Assembly (NCBI GenBank): GCA_018266055.1
Contig: JAFDYT010000006.1
Coordinates: 310,001 to 374,000 of the forward strand
Length of the DNA stretch: 64,000 nucleotides
Direction of reading: 5' to 3'
DNA from: Bacteroidota bacterium
Lineage (GTDB): Bacteria; Bacteroidota; Bacteroidia; Cytophagales; Cyclobacteriaceae
The notes beneath the pieces were generated by a model that searched no databases, was not told the origin of the DNA, and was given only the letters and a program-made list of their open reading frames with translations. Positions 45,662 through 54,006 of this stretch are shown here, one piece after another. Within the stretch, counting starts at the first letter, position 1. Each line of letters opens with the position of its first letter. The translations under genes and the position numbers were made by a program.

Positions 45662-47167
45662 TTATCCCTGAAAGTGCTTTAGTCTGACCACCTCTTCAGG
45701 TTTGAGAAAGCGCCATTGTCCGCGGCCCAGGTCTTTTTTGTCAAGGCCAGCATACACCACGCGGTCAAGCTTTACAATCTGATAACCCAACGCTTCAAAC
45801 AAGCGCCGTACAATGCGGTTCCATCCGATGTGAATTTCGATGCCCACTTCTTTGTCGTTGTCGCTTACCATGGCAAGATCGTCTACAATCACGCGGCCCT
45901 CTTCGAGGTAAACGCCATCAAGTATTTTTTGAAAATCGTTTTTGGTAAGCGCCCGGTCGAGCTCTACTTTATAAATCTTTTTCGCATTGTACGAGGGATG
46001 TGTAAGCTTGTCGGCCAGGTCACCGTCGTTGGTAAAAAGGAGAAGCCCGGTAGTGTTTCTGTCAAGCCGGCCAACAGGATAAATTCTTTCTTTGCACGCA
46101 TTGGCCACCAGATCCATCACTGTTTTTCTTTCTTCAGGATCGTCGGATGTGGTGATGAATCCTTTTGGTTTGTTCAGCAGAATGTAAACCAGCGGCTCAG
46201 CTTTGAGCTTGCGCCCTTCGTAACGAACGTCGTCGGTGGGTTTTACCTTATAACCCATTTCGGTAATGGTTTCGCCGTTTACCGTTACCAATCCCATCTT
46301 GATGTATTCGTCTGATTCGCGACGGCTACCTACACCGCTGTTAGCCATAAATTTATTTAGTCGGATCAAGCCGTCTTCTGATTTTTCCGTCGCGGGAGAC
46401 GCTTCTGATTTATTCGGGCGTTCCGCTTTGCGCGAAGTGAAGGAACGGGCAGGCGAGAATGATTTTTTGAATTCCTTTCTTTCAAAACTTTTTTCGGGTC
46501 TTTCGCCGTCCTCTTTTTTGAATTTTGAAAATCGCCCGGCACCTTCACTACGTTTTTCAAACGGCTTTGAAAATTTCTTTTCACCACCGCCAAAGCGGTC
46601 GTCTTTTTTTCGTCCAAATGATTTTGATTTGCCGCCTTCGCGGAATGATCCTTCACCGCGCGGCGAATCGTTTTCAAATCGAGGTTTGGAAAAATTGCCA
46701 GACCGGGGAAACTTGCTTTCGCGTGGCGCTCCGCCTTCACTGTCTCTTTTAAAGCCAGATCTCTTGCTTTTGAATGGGCGCTCACCGTCGCCTTTTTCAA
46801 ACGAACGAGCCTCGCTGCCAGGTTTGTCAAATCGTGGTTTGGAGAAATTGGATCTCGAAAACCGGTTTTCTCTTGGTGCGCTATCTTCTCTTTTAAAACT
46901 GCCGCCCGAACGTTTCTTATCAAATGGTCTTTCGCTTCTGGATTTAGCACCGAAAGAAGAGCGTCCTTCGCCCCGTGACGAATCCCTTTCGAATCGAGGC
47001 GCCGAGGATTTCCTTGCGCTGGAAAAGCGCCGCTCACCCGATGGCTTTTCGCTGCGTTCGCCGCGTCCGCTCCGGCTTTTCTTGTTATCGCGAAACGATT
47101 TTTCGGCGTTCGTCTTTTTGCCAAAAGAGGTTTTCTTATTTCCGGATGATTTTTCTGAGCGTGCCAT
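45662..47167 (-). CDS. Pseudouridine synthase (RsuA/RluB family) with long disordered N-terminus
   Basis: A 501-residue protein. Residues about 275-501 are a complete RsuA/RluB/RluE-type enzyme: S4 domain ('IRLNKFMANSGVGSRRESDEYI'-type start) and catalytic Asp in 'YPVGRLDRNTTGLLLFTND'. It makes pseudouridine in rRNA. Residues 1-270 are low-complexity, rich in Arg, Ser, Lys, Phe and Gly, with imperfect repeats such as 'NFSKPRFDKPGSEARSFE' and 'NFSKPRFENDSPRGEGSF', a pattern of RNA-binding or phase-separating tails. The region also shows long open frames on both strands because of its composition; those are not genes. Confidence 0.88.
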   Translation of the reverse strand: MARSEKSSGNKKTSFGKKTNAEKSFRDNKKSRSGRGERSEKPSGERRFSSARKSSAPRFERDSSRGEGRSSFGAKSRSERPFDKKRSGGSFKREDSAPRENRFSRSNFSKPRFDKPGSEARSFEKGDGERPFKSKRSGFKRDSEGGAPRESKFPRSGNFSKPRFENDSPRGEGSFREGGKSKSFGRKKDDRFGGGEKKFSKPFEKRSEGAGRFSKFKKEDGERPEKSFERKEFKKSFSPARSFTSRKAERPNKSEASPATEKSEDGLIRLNKFMANSGVGSRRESDEYIKMGLVTVNGETITEMGYKVKPTDDVRYEGRKLKAEPLVYILLNKPKGFITTSDDPEERKTVMDLVANACKERIYPVGRLDRNTTGLLLFTNDGDLADKLTHPSYNAKKIYKVELDRALTKNDFQKILDGVYLEEGRVIVDDLAMVSDNDKEVGIEIHIGWNRIVRRLFEALGYQIVKLDRVVYAGLDKKDLGRGQWRFLKPEEVVRLKHFQG

Positions 47168-47220
47168 GGTATTTTTTCTGATGAATGAAGATAAGGGTAT
47201 GAATGGTGATAAAAAAATAA

Positions 47221-47242
47221 GCGCCCCGACGGGTCGGGGCGC
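47221..47242 (-). terminator. Terminator after scpB
   Basis: GCGCCCCGAC (47221-47230) pairs with GTCGGGGCGC (47233-47242). On the minus strand the stem is followed by a T-rich run (TTATTTTTTTAT), 24 bp after the scpB stop, so it likely ends scpB transcripts before the pseudouridine synthase gene. Confidence 0.82.
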
Positions 47243-47266
47243 GACTTAAAATTTACTTCCTGATAA

Positions 47267-47833
47267 TTATTGATTCTCCGGCGTACCGCCAATAGTATTT
47301 ACTTCGTTGCTGAAATCTTTAGGCGTTGGCAGCTCGCTGAGGTCATTAATGCCAAAATATTCCATGAATTTAGGGCTAGTGCCATAAAGCATGGGGCGGC
47401 CAATAGATTCGGCTTTACCTTGAATTTCGATCAAGCCTTTGTCCAGCAGTTTCTGAATTGCATAATCACAGTTTACTCCGCGAATGCTTTCCACTTCAGG
47501 TTTTGAAATGGGTTGTTTGTAAGCGATGATCGAAAGCGTTTCCATCGCGGAGATGGAAAGCCGCTTCTTCGATTGCTGCTTAAGCATAATACCAATACTG
47601 GTTTGGTATGCTGGCTTGGTGAGAAATTGATATCCGCCTCCCGATTTATTAAGAGAAAAGGAAAACTCCTCGGCCTGAAACTTTTCCTCAATTCGCTGAA
47701 GGGCGGCCGTGATATCTTCTTCCGGCACATCCGCGTTAAACATTTCGGATAGGCAGGCTTTCAAGTCAGCAACCTTAGTGGGTGATGGCGAGCAAAACAC
47801 CAGCGCTTCGATATGATTTTGTAAAAAATCCAT
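47267..47833 (-). CDS. scpB: Segregation and condensation protein B
   Basis: A 188-residue ScpB with paired winged helices: 'IEALVFCSPSPTKVADLKACL', 'LTKPAYQTSIGIML', 'METLSIIAYKQPISKPEVESIRG' and 'DKGLIEIQGKAESIGRPMLYGTSPKFMEYFG' landmarks. It works with ScpA and SMC in chromosome condensation. scpA is not adjacent. Clear start and length. It is the last leftward gene before the terminator at 47221-47242. Confidence 0.94.
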   Translation of the reverse strand: MDFLQNHIEALVFCSPSPTKVADLKACLSEMFNADVPEEDITAALQRIEEKFQAEEFSFSLNKSGGGYQFLTKPAYQTSIGIMLKQQSKKRLSISAMETLSIIAYKQPISKPEVESIRGVNCDYAIQKLLDKGLIEIQGKAESIGRPMLYGTSPKFMEYFGINDLSELPTPKDFSNEVNTIGGTPENQ

Positions 47834-47854
47834 TTTTTATTTTTGCCGTTAGGC

Positions 47855-48568
47855 TTAATCCTGCTTCATCATTTTTGCCTCGATCGACTGTGTGGTGTGT
47901 GGCACGGCGATCAAACGCTCTTTTGAAATTAGTTTGCCGGTCACTGAGCAAATGCCGTAGGTTCCGTTTTTAATACGCACCAATGCATTTTCAAGATTGG
48001 TGATATATTTCAACTGGCGGGCAGCGAGCTGACTCATGTTTTCTTTTTCAGCAGTTTCGGCGCCGTCTTCCAACACCTTAGTATTTCCACCTGATGTTGA
48101 GTCGGTTCCTTCGTCGTTGTTGCGATTGAGGGTTTCTTTCAAAATTTTGAATTCGTCGCGGGCTTTTTCGAGTTTACCGATGATCAGTGTTTCAAATTCT
48201 TTCAGCTCTTCATCGCTGTAACGCGTTTTGTTATCAGGTACTGTCGATGCCTTGGCTGGTTTATGAGCAATTGGGCGCTGAGTAAGAATCGGGAAAATAT
48301 TCAACTGCGCAGGTGCTGGTTTTGCAGGGGCTACGGGAGCTTCTTTCACTTTTTTAACTACCGGAGCTACCTCCAGCTTTATTTCTTTTTTTACTTTTTT
48401 AGGAGCCACTTTTGGGGCAGCTTTCTTGGCCACCGCTTTTTTAGCCACTTTCTTAACAGGTGCTGCCTTTTTGGGCTTCGTAGTTTTTTTTGCTTTAGCT
48501 ACGGGCTTTGCTTTAGCGGCGCTCTTTTTGGCGGGCTTGGCAGGTTTTTTCTTTGCTGATTTTGCCAT
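47855..48568 (-). CDS. DksA/TraR-like protein with histone-like N-terminal tail
   Basis: A 237-residue protein. Residues 1-95 are rich in Lys, Ala and Pro ('KPAKPAKKSAAKAKPVAKAK', 'KKVAKKAVAKKAAPK'), resembling histone H1 tails. The C-terminal half has a helical DksA-like coiled region and the 'GICSVTGKLISKERL' segment that replaces the zinc finger; only one of the four zinc Cys is kept. Such proteins modulate RNA polymerase or compact DNA. The ATG at 48566-48568 is the start; a longer frame upstream is not coding-like. Followed leftward by scpB (21-bp gap). Confidence 0.87.
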   Translation of the reverse strand: MAKSAKKKPAKPAKKSAAKAKPVAKAKKTTKPKKAAPVKKVAKKAVAKKAAPKVAPKKVKKEIKLEVAPVVKKVKEAPVAPAKPAPAQLNIFPILTQRPIAHKPAKASTVPDNKTRYSDEELKEFETLIIGKLEKARDEFKILKETLNRNNDEGTDSTSGGNTKVLEDGAETAEKENMSQLAARQLKYITNLENALVRIKNGTYGICSVTGKLISKERLIAVPHTTQSIEAKMMKQD

Positions 48569-48634
48569 AAAACAATCCTGGGTTGAGGTTTTGAAAAAGT
48601 AGCCGCAAAAATACGTTTCTAAATATGAAACAAA

Positions 48635-48663
48635 AAATCTACCCCGCACTTTACGCGCGGGTG
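48635..48663 (-). terminator. Terminator after the acidic-tailed protein gene
   Basis: CCCGC (48643-48647) and GCGGG (48657-48661) form a short GC stem; on the minus strand it is followed by ATTTTTTG. It is 40 bp after the stop of the 48702-49097 gene. Confidence 0.6.
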
Positions 48664-48701
48664 GCTGTTACAGTATTAAAAAGGGGGTATTTTAAAACGG
48701 A

Positions 48702-49097
48702 TCAATTATCAAAGTCAGGATCATAGCTGGCTTCGCGGCTTCCGCTGCCTGATCCTTCGTCGTCACCACCATCAAAATCATCGCCACCATCAAAGTCATC
48801 GCCGCCGCCAGAGCCATAACCATCTGAGCCGGCATCGTCGCCACTGTCGTCAAATTCTTGTGGCTTTCCTGACTCCACATCGTAGCCGCCGTCACTGTTT
48901 TTAGTGGCAGGAACTTTTACCAGATACACCGAGTCGTCGGTTTCAAGAGGAAACACAAAGATGGGTTCGTTTTTAGCATTTGTAATTCGGGTGATGCTCG
49001 CTTCATACCCGTTCGGATATTGGTCGCGCATCAGATCGCGTAAATCTTCAGATAAATTTTCGAGACTTTTAATAATTCTCTTCTTCGTGGCAGCCAT
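48702..49097 (-). CDS. Small protein with acidic Asp/Gly repeat tail
   Basis: A 131-residue protein. Residues 1-75 are a compact domain ('LSEDLRDLMRDQYPNGYEASITR', 'IFVFPLETDDSVYLVKVP'). The tail is a run of Asp, Gly and Ser with tandem 'DDFDGG' units from an 18-bp DNA repeat near 48768-48810. The family is frequent in Bacteroidota and has no known role. The acidic tail could mimic nucleic acid or bind basic proteins such as the Lys-rich DksA-like neighbour; that is speculation. Confidence 0.7.
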   Translation of the reverse strand: MAATKKRIIKSLENLSEDLRDLMRDQYPNGYEASITRITNAKNEPIFVFPLETDDSVYLVKVPATKNSDGGYDVESGKPQEFDDSGDDAGSDGYGSGGGDDFDGGDDFDGGDDEGSGSGSREASYDPDFDN

Positions 49098-49275
49098 CTC
49101 AATTCGTAACTTTAAAAAATCGCTTCAAATAGCAAAGGTTTGACAGAGTAGGCAAGAATTTTTTTAAAATTTTTTGGGTTTATGGAAAATATTTCTACTT
49201 TTCACATCTAATCAATTCTAAAACTAACCCAAAAGCTATCGATCAATACTTCTACGTTACCTAAACGAAAATAGA

Positions 49276-49929
49276 ATGATTGACAAAAGATGTAGTGACG
49301 GCCAGTTGGTTTCGCTCTATCAGTCCGGTAACGAAGAAGCATTTGAGATGCTCCTTCACAGGCACAAATCCAGGGTTTATACCGCCATTTATCTTATCGT
49401 TAAAGATCGCTATGTAGCAGAAGACTTGCTGCAGGATACATTCATCAAAGCGGTGAATGTGATCAAAAGCGGGCGATACAATGAAGAAGGCAAATTTTTG
49501 CCGTGGTTAAGCCGCATTGCTCATAACCTGGCAATTGACCATTTCAGAAGCAGCAAGCGCCATCCGGAAGTAGTGCTGGAAGACGGAAGCCGCTTGTTTG
49601 ACTCCATACAGTTTGCTGAGCAATCCTTTGAAACAATTCAGCTTCGTCAAGATACCAAAAGCAGATTGAGGGCGTTAATCAAGGAACTGCCCAAAGAACA
49701 AAAGGAAGTATTGATTATGCGTCACTATCTGCAGATGAGCTTTCAGGAAATTGCCGACCGCACGGGGGTGAGCATCAATACGGCGTTGGGGAGAATGCGC
49801 TACGCATTAATCAACCTTAGGAAAAACATGTCCAAACATAATAATGCCTATGATAAAAACATTTACCCAAAACGACCTGATGAGGCGCCTATACAACGAG
49901 ACCTCGGCCGAGGAAGCGAAGGAGATTGA
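49276..49929 (+). CDS. ECF-type RNA polymerase sigma factor
   Basis: A 217-residue sigma-70 family protein with region 2 ('AFEMLLHRHKSRVYTAIYLIVKD', 'AEDLLQDTFIKAV') and region 4 ('LIKELPKEQKEVLIMRHY', 'MSFQEIADRTGVSINTALGRMRYAL'). Its last 27 codons (about 80 bp) overlap the start of the next gene in another frame. Homologues usually stop soon after the region 4 helix, so the C-terminal extension here is probably a by-product of the overlap. The small downstream gene looks like its partner. The 178-bp upstream region holds a possible TACTTTTC -7 box. Confidence 0.9.
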   Translation: MIDKRCSDGQLVSLYQSGNEEAFEMLLHRHKSRVYTAIYLIVKDRYVAEDLLQDTFIKAVNVIKSGRYNEEGKFLPWLSRIAHNLAIDHFRSSKRHPEVVLEDGSRLFDSIQFAEQSFETIQLRQDTKSRLRALIKELPKEQKEVLIMRHYLQMSFQEIADRTGVSINTALGRMRYALINLRKNMSKHNNAYDKNIYPKRPDEAPIQRDLGRGSEGD

Positions 49930-50080
49930 CAAGGCCATCCTTTGCGATAGCCAATTGCAATACCTCTACCACGAGCTTGTGGCTCAGAAAAATGAATTGG
50001 ATGAAATTCAACTGACTCCGTCTGACGCAGCCATCAAGAATATCCTCCACTACGCTCAGGGCCTGCAAGAGCACCGTTAA
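49850..50080 (+). CDS. Small protein overlapping the sigma factor gene (anti-sigma-like)
   Basis: A 76-residue protein, MIKTFTQNDLMRRLYNETSA at the start, then 'EEAKEIDKAILCDSQLQYLYHELV'. The 'L-Y-x-E-x-S-x-E-E-x-x-x-I-x-x-A' pattern resembles the N-terminal helix of anti-sigma factors. It has no zinc site and no membrane helix. The first 80 bp overlap the end of the sigma gene in a different frame, so synthesis is likely coupled. An ATG six bases earlier is also possible. Role as sigma partner is inferred. Confidence 0.7.
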   Translation: MIKTFTQNDLMRRLYNETSAEEAKEIDKAILCDSQLQYLYHELVAQKNELDEIQLTPSDAAIKNILHYAQGLQEHR

Positions 50081-50100
50081 ATCTACAAAGTCTAACAAAG

Positions 50101-50129
50101 ACCACTGAAGCGGAGAAAGCTTCGGTGGT
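50101..50129. terminator. Terminator between the small sigma-partner gene and coaX
   Basis: ACCACTGAAGC (50101-50111) pairs with GCTTCGGTGGT (50119-50129) with one G-T pair around a 7-base loop. It sits between two convergent genes. Confidence 0.82.
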
Positions 50130-50132
50130 TGT

Positions 50133-50903
50133 CTATTTATTATTTACCCATTCAAAAATTACGCGAAGTCCGTCCAGCGTTAAGTTGGGTTCTACGGCAT
50201 AAAAGAATTCTTTTAAAGGAGTAATAATAGAAGATAAGCCGCCCGTAGCAATAGCAGGACATTCTTCTTTCAGTTCCGTCCGGATTTTAGTAACCACATT
50301 TTTAACCAACCCTTCATATCCTCCAATAATTCCCGATTGAATGGCAGTGATCGTTGTGGTGCCCAGCGCTGACGGCGGGATTTCGAGAGGCACGTCAAAA
50401 AGCTTGGCTGTGTTTTGTGAAAGCGAACGAATCGCGGTTTTCAATCCGGGCGCGATAGAAACGCCGAGAATTTTTCCTTTACCTGACACGGTGGTGAAGG
50501 TAAGCGCAGTACCAAAATCGACAACGATACAAGTTTGATGAAATCGTGCATAAGCCGCCGACGCATTGGCCACCAGGTCTGTGCCGATTTCATAGGGATT
50601 TAAAATCTCAAGGGGAATCTTTGAATAGATCGCCGGCCCCACCATGAGTGGCTCTTTATTGAAAATAGTAGAAATCACATTTTTGATTTTGGCCGTCAAA
50701 CCAGGTACCACGCTACTTAACACGATGTGACTGACCTGATCGATATGTACCTGCGATTCCAGAAAATAGTCGCGCACTTTGATGCCATAGAAAAGTTCGG
50801 GCTGCTCAATTTTTGAAGGAGTCCGCCAGAGGTGAGCCCATTGCTGGCCATTCCATAAACCGATGGTGACGTCGCTGTTTCCAATATCAAAAATAAGAAT
50901 CAT
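50133..50903 (-). CDS. coaX: Type III pantothenate kinase
   Basis: A 256-residue CoaX with the ASKHA-fold motifs: 'LIFDIGNSDVTIGLW' (phosphate 1), 'YEIGTDLVANASAAYARF', 'CIVVDFGTALTFTTVSGKG' (phosphate 2) and 'IIGGYEGLVKNVV'. It phosphorylates pantothenate, the first step of coenzyme A synthesis, and unlike type I enzymes is not feedback-inhibited by CoA. Length and motifs are complete. Monocistronic by position. Confidence 0.94.
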   Translation of the reverse strand: MILIFDIGNSDVTIGLWNGQQWAHLWRTPSKIEQPELFYGIKVRDYFLESQVHIDQVSHIVLSSVVPGLTAKIKNVISTIFNKEPLMVGPAIYSKIPLEILNPYEIGTDLVANASAAYARFHQTCIVVDFGTALTFTTVSGKGKILGVSIAPGLKTAIRSLSQNTAKLFDVPLEIPPSALGTTTITAIQSGIIGGYEGLVKNVVTKIRTELKEECPAIATGGLSSIITPLKEFFYAVEPNLTLDGLRVIFEWVNNK

Positions 50904-51054
50904 GCTGCACTCGAAATTCTAGAGCAAGAAAAGGCAATATTTGACGATTTAGCAAGAAATATTACCTCACTGTTGTTTTTATGTGAATAGCCTGATTTCG
51001 CTTGAACAAGGGTATTTTATTTTACGTTATTTGTTGTAACAACCACTACGTAAA

Positions 51055-51261
51055 ATGAAAAATTCACCTAAACTGGCAATCCTGCAGAGTCTGGATGTGA
51101 TGGACCAGATGCAGATGGAGAATGTTCTGGTTTATATCCGGGAGATTCTTCAGCGCTCTGAACGTCATGATTCCAAGAATTTCAAGAAGGAAGCCATGAA
51201 AGAAATCCGCCAGGCTTTGCGCCAAAGCAAGCGGACCGGCGGATTGCAATTGTCAGCGTAA
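51055..51261 (+). CDS. Small helical protein of unknown function
   Basis: A 68-residue charged protein, MKNSPKLAILQSLDVMDQMQ at the start, then 'ENVLVYIREILQRSE' and a basic end 'IRQALRQSKRTGGLQLSA'. It is predicted to be all helix, with no signal peptide. It is isolated between coaX (divergent) and the PorE-like gene. I do not recognise the family; small proteins of this kind with a 'LQSLDxMD' start occur in related genomes from memory, but that is not verified. Confidence 0.6.
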   Translation: MKNSPKLAILQSLDVMDQMQMENVLVYIREILQRSERHDSKNFKKEAMKEIRQALRQSKRTGGLQLSA

Positions 51262-51368
51262 CACGCGGCAATTTCATTAAGCAAAACAGGTGTTCCCCGC
51301 ACCTGAGTAGAATTCTCACCCTCAAAAATTTCTGATTTTACTAAAACGTTAACAGCAGGTTATTAAAC

Positions 51369-53399
51369 CTAGTTGTTGTCGTCTTTCTCTTTTTCCTTCT
51401 CCTTCTCCTTCTCCTTGAAGTATTTTTCTTCATCAAAGTCGTCGGTCTTTTTCACAGCCGGACCGATTTCCAGAATTCTAAATTCCGTGCGGCGGTTACG
51501 CTGGCGACCAACCGGATTATCCGAACCGTCGGGATTGGTGTTGCGGGCAATGGGTACGCGCTCTCCGTATCCTTTAGCTTCTAATCGCTTGGGGTCAATT
51601 CCCTTTCGGATAAGATAATTCACGGTGCTTTCGGCGCGTCGTTGGGAGAGTTCAATATTATATGAGTCTGACGCTACGCTATCGGTGTGAGAGCCCATTT
51701 CAATTTTAATCTCAGGGTTATCGTTGAGCAACTGAACAAGCTTGTCAAGTTCATGCGCCGCATCAGGATTGATGTCGGCTTTGTCGTAAGCGAAGTAAAT
51801 GTTGTTGAGACGAAAAGCTACATTCTTTGCCTTCCGATCGAGTACCAACAACGTATCTAATGTTATGTTAGTGACCAATTCTTTGAGTGACTCAAGCGGC
51901 ACAGATTTGCCCACGGTGGTAAACTTCTGACGCTTGGTCAGATAGCCATCGCGCTCACCCAGCAGATAATAGTTTTCGTTTTCATACACGCGGAAAAGAA
52001 ATTTGCCGTCGTTGCCGGTGGTGAAATCCTGCATTACATCTCCACCTTCATCCAACAAAGAAATTTTTGTGTCGGGAAGAATTTCGCGTGTGCTGTCTTT
52101 GCGCAGCGAGTAGGTAACACCGGCCAGCAAGTAGTTCACCACTTTCAGGTTTGGGTCGTCGTTCACGAAAGTGTAAATATCATCGTCGCCTTTGCCACCC
52201 TCGCGGTTGGAAGTGAAGAAACCGCGGTCAGGTTTGAAAAGATACATTCCGAAATCATCGCCGGTAGAGTTTACTGTTGGCCCGAGATTATCAATTGAAT
52301 TTTTTCCGTTCGAGCGGTTCACAACAAAAATATCGAGCATGCCATAGCCGGGATGACCATCGGAAGAAAAATAGAGTTTGCTGTTTTCGGCCATGTAAGG
52401 AAACAGCTCATCGCCGGCTGTGTTGATGTCGGGGCCCAGGTTTTTGGCTTTACCGAAGCGGCCGCGGCTGTCCATCTGAGCGGAGTAAATATCCAGACCA
52501 CCGTAGCCACCTTTGCGGTTGGAAGAGAAATATAAGGTGCGACCATCGGGGCTCAGCGCAGGAGTGGATTCCCACGAATTAGGCTGATTGATATTGATGG
52601 CTACCGGATCAGTCCATTGGCCATTGCGAAAGCGCGAAAGAAATAAATCGACATCAGCGCCTCCTTTGCGCTTGCCTGAATTTCCGCGGGCAAAAATCAT
52701 GAGTTTGCCATCGGGGGAGAACGTGATACAGCCCGTGTTTACGTTCGGAAGATTGATGTTGGCAGGCAACGCTTTTAACGTCACCAAGTCAACATTGGCA
52801 CCTTTGGTTTCTACCTGATACAAGTCGGTAAAGGGAGTGCCCGAGGCTTCGTAGATACGGTCGTTGGCGCGTGAGGAGGCAAAGTATAAAAGACTGTTGG
52901 AGTAGGCTGGACCATATTCGGCAAAGGGTGTGTTCAGTGCCTCTAGGTTTTTGACGCGATAATAATTTTTCTTTTCTGTGAGGCGGGCCAGGTAGTCAAG
53001 GCCTTTGAGTTCTTTCTGAGCGCGGTCTTTTATGTTTTCATCTTCAGAAGAGTTGACAAGGTCATCAAGTTCTTTTCTTGCTTCATCGTATTTGCCGTTA
53101 GCCTGCAAGGATTTGGCGTAATAAAGGCCAACAGAATCTTTTCGTGAGCCGCGTCCTTTAATTTTAGCATAGAAGGGTTCAGCTTCTTTGATCCGGTTAG
53201 AAAGCCGATACGATTCGGCTATGTAGTAGCTGGCTTTCGGATTGTTGGGCTGCTTCTTCAGCACGTTTTTATAGTACGAAATCACTTTTTCGTACTTCGC
53301 GAATTTGAATGACTTCTGGATTTTCTTTTCCGGGCTACAGGAAATTACACTGATCGTTAGCGTCAGCGCAAGAAGGGAATTGAGTTGAAATGACCGCAT
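51369..53399 (-). CDS. PorE-like lipoprotein: TPR, WD40-like, CarboxypepD, OmpA domains
   Basis: A 676-residue lipoprotein (lipobox 'SVISC', Cys at residue 21). In order: TPR repeats (about 30-130), a PD40/WD40-like propeller (about 160-410, 'ALSPDGRTLYFSSNRKGGYGG', 'FFTSNREGGKGDDDIYTF'), a carboxypeptidase-regulatory-like strand domain (about 420-490) and an OmpA peptidoglycan-binding domain (about 535-650, 'NIYFAYDKADINPDAAHEL'). This is the layout of PorE, a type IX secretion attachment-complex protein that links the machine to peptidoglycan. The end is a Lys-Glu repeat from a 6-bp DNA repeat (51386-51417). Confidence 0.88.
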   Translation of the reverse strand: MRSFQLNSLLALTLTISVISCSPEKKIQKSFKFAKYEKVISYYKNVLKKQPNNPKASYYIAESYRLSNRIKEAEPFYAKIKGRGSRKDSVGLYYAKSLQANGKYDEARKELDDLVNSSEDENIKDRAQKELKGLDYLARLTEKKNYYRVKNLEALNTPFAEYGPAYSNSLLYFASSRANDRIYEASGTPFTDLYQVETKGANVDLVTLKALPANINLPNVNTGCITFSPDGKLMIFARGNSGKRKGGADVDLFLSRFRNGQWTDPVAININQPNSWESTPALSPDGRTLYFSSNRKGGYGGLDIYSAQMDSRGRFGKAKNLGPDINTAGDELFPYMAENSKLYFSSDGHPGYGMLDIFVVNRSNGKNSIDNLGPTVNSTGDDFGMYLFKPDRGFFTSNREGGKGDDDIYTFVNDDPNLKVVNYLLAGVTYSLRKDSTREILPDTKISLLDEGGDVMQDFTTGNDGKFLFRVYENENYYLLGERDGYLTKRQKFTTVGKSVPLESLKELVTNITLDTLLVLDRKAKNVAFRLNNIYFAYDKADINPDAAHELDKLVQLLNDNPEIKIEMGSHTDSVASDSYNIELSQRRAESTVNYLIRKGIDPKRLEAKGYGERVPIARNTNPDGSDNPVGRQRNRRTEFRILEIGPAVKKTDDFDEEKYFKEKEKEKEKEKDDNN

Positions 53400-53444
53400 G
53401 AAAATACAGTTTCGCGTATCGGGTAAAACTACGAAATAATTGAA

Positions 53445-53948
53445 CTATGAAGATAACGCATCTTTCGGCAAATATTTTGCGAGCCAGGAGTTTTCTATTT
53501 CAGTCTTCCAGTTCGTTTCAAACTCGCCTTTGGTCGCCACGAGATTATTGAAAGTAAGCGTGGAAGATGAAATATTGCCAGAAGAAAAGGCAGCTACAAT
53601 TTCCTGACGTGAAAGCACGGCCATACGCCCATTGACCAGGCAGGCGGACTTAAGTCGGTTGAAAAAATCGATGTGAAGTTGCGCACCAAGTTCTTTAATC
53701 ACACGAACAGATCCATCGATGGAGCAACCACTGGCGTGCGCAGCATTTTCATCAACAGATAAAATGATGAATTGATTGTATTCGATTTTGTAGGATGTTT
53801 GTAGCGGCTGGCCGTGCACCATCCATTGCGCACAGAAATCTTTCAACACGGCAGCGATCATTTTTTCTTCTTCAGCAGAAAACGCACGGTCGGCCTGATA
53901 AATCCATACCCGTGCGTCGGAAGGCAATTGCTCGAAAGGAATGTACAT
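53445..53948 (-). CDS. Conserved protein of unknown function (Bacteroidota family)
   Basis: A 167-residue soluble protein starting MYIPFEQLPSDARVWIYQAD, with 'CAQWMVHGQPLQTSYKIEYNQF' and a 'HASGCSIDGSVRVIKEL' segment, ending 'SWLAKYLPKD'. The family is common in Bacteroidota and is sometimes labelled 'ABC transporter ATPase' without support; there is no Walker motif here. The start at 53948 matches that conserved opening. It follows the iron-sulfur genes and may be in their operon (58-bp gap). Confidence 0.78.
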   Translation of the reverse strand: MYIPFEQLPSDARVWIYQADRAFSAEEEKMIAAVLKDFCAQWMVHGQPLQTSYKIEYNQFIILSVDENAAHASGCSIDGSVRVIKELGAQLHIDFFNRLKSACLVNGRMAVLSRQEIVAAFSSGNISSSTLTFNNLVATKGEFETNWKTEIENSWLAKYLPKDALSS

Positions 53949-54006
53949 GGCAAAAAATTTAGATTCAACAACTCGGAAACAACAGTAGCCTACATAAAAT
54001 TCAACG

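Noticed and set aside
46266-47292. Long open frames on both strands across the pseudouridine synthase gene (46266-47249 plus; 46366-47292 minus)
   Set aside because: They lie over the low-complexity Arg/Ser/Phe-rich tail, whose skewed base composition removes stop codons in other frames. Their products are equally low-complexity and lack a recognisable domain.
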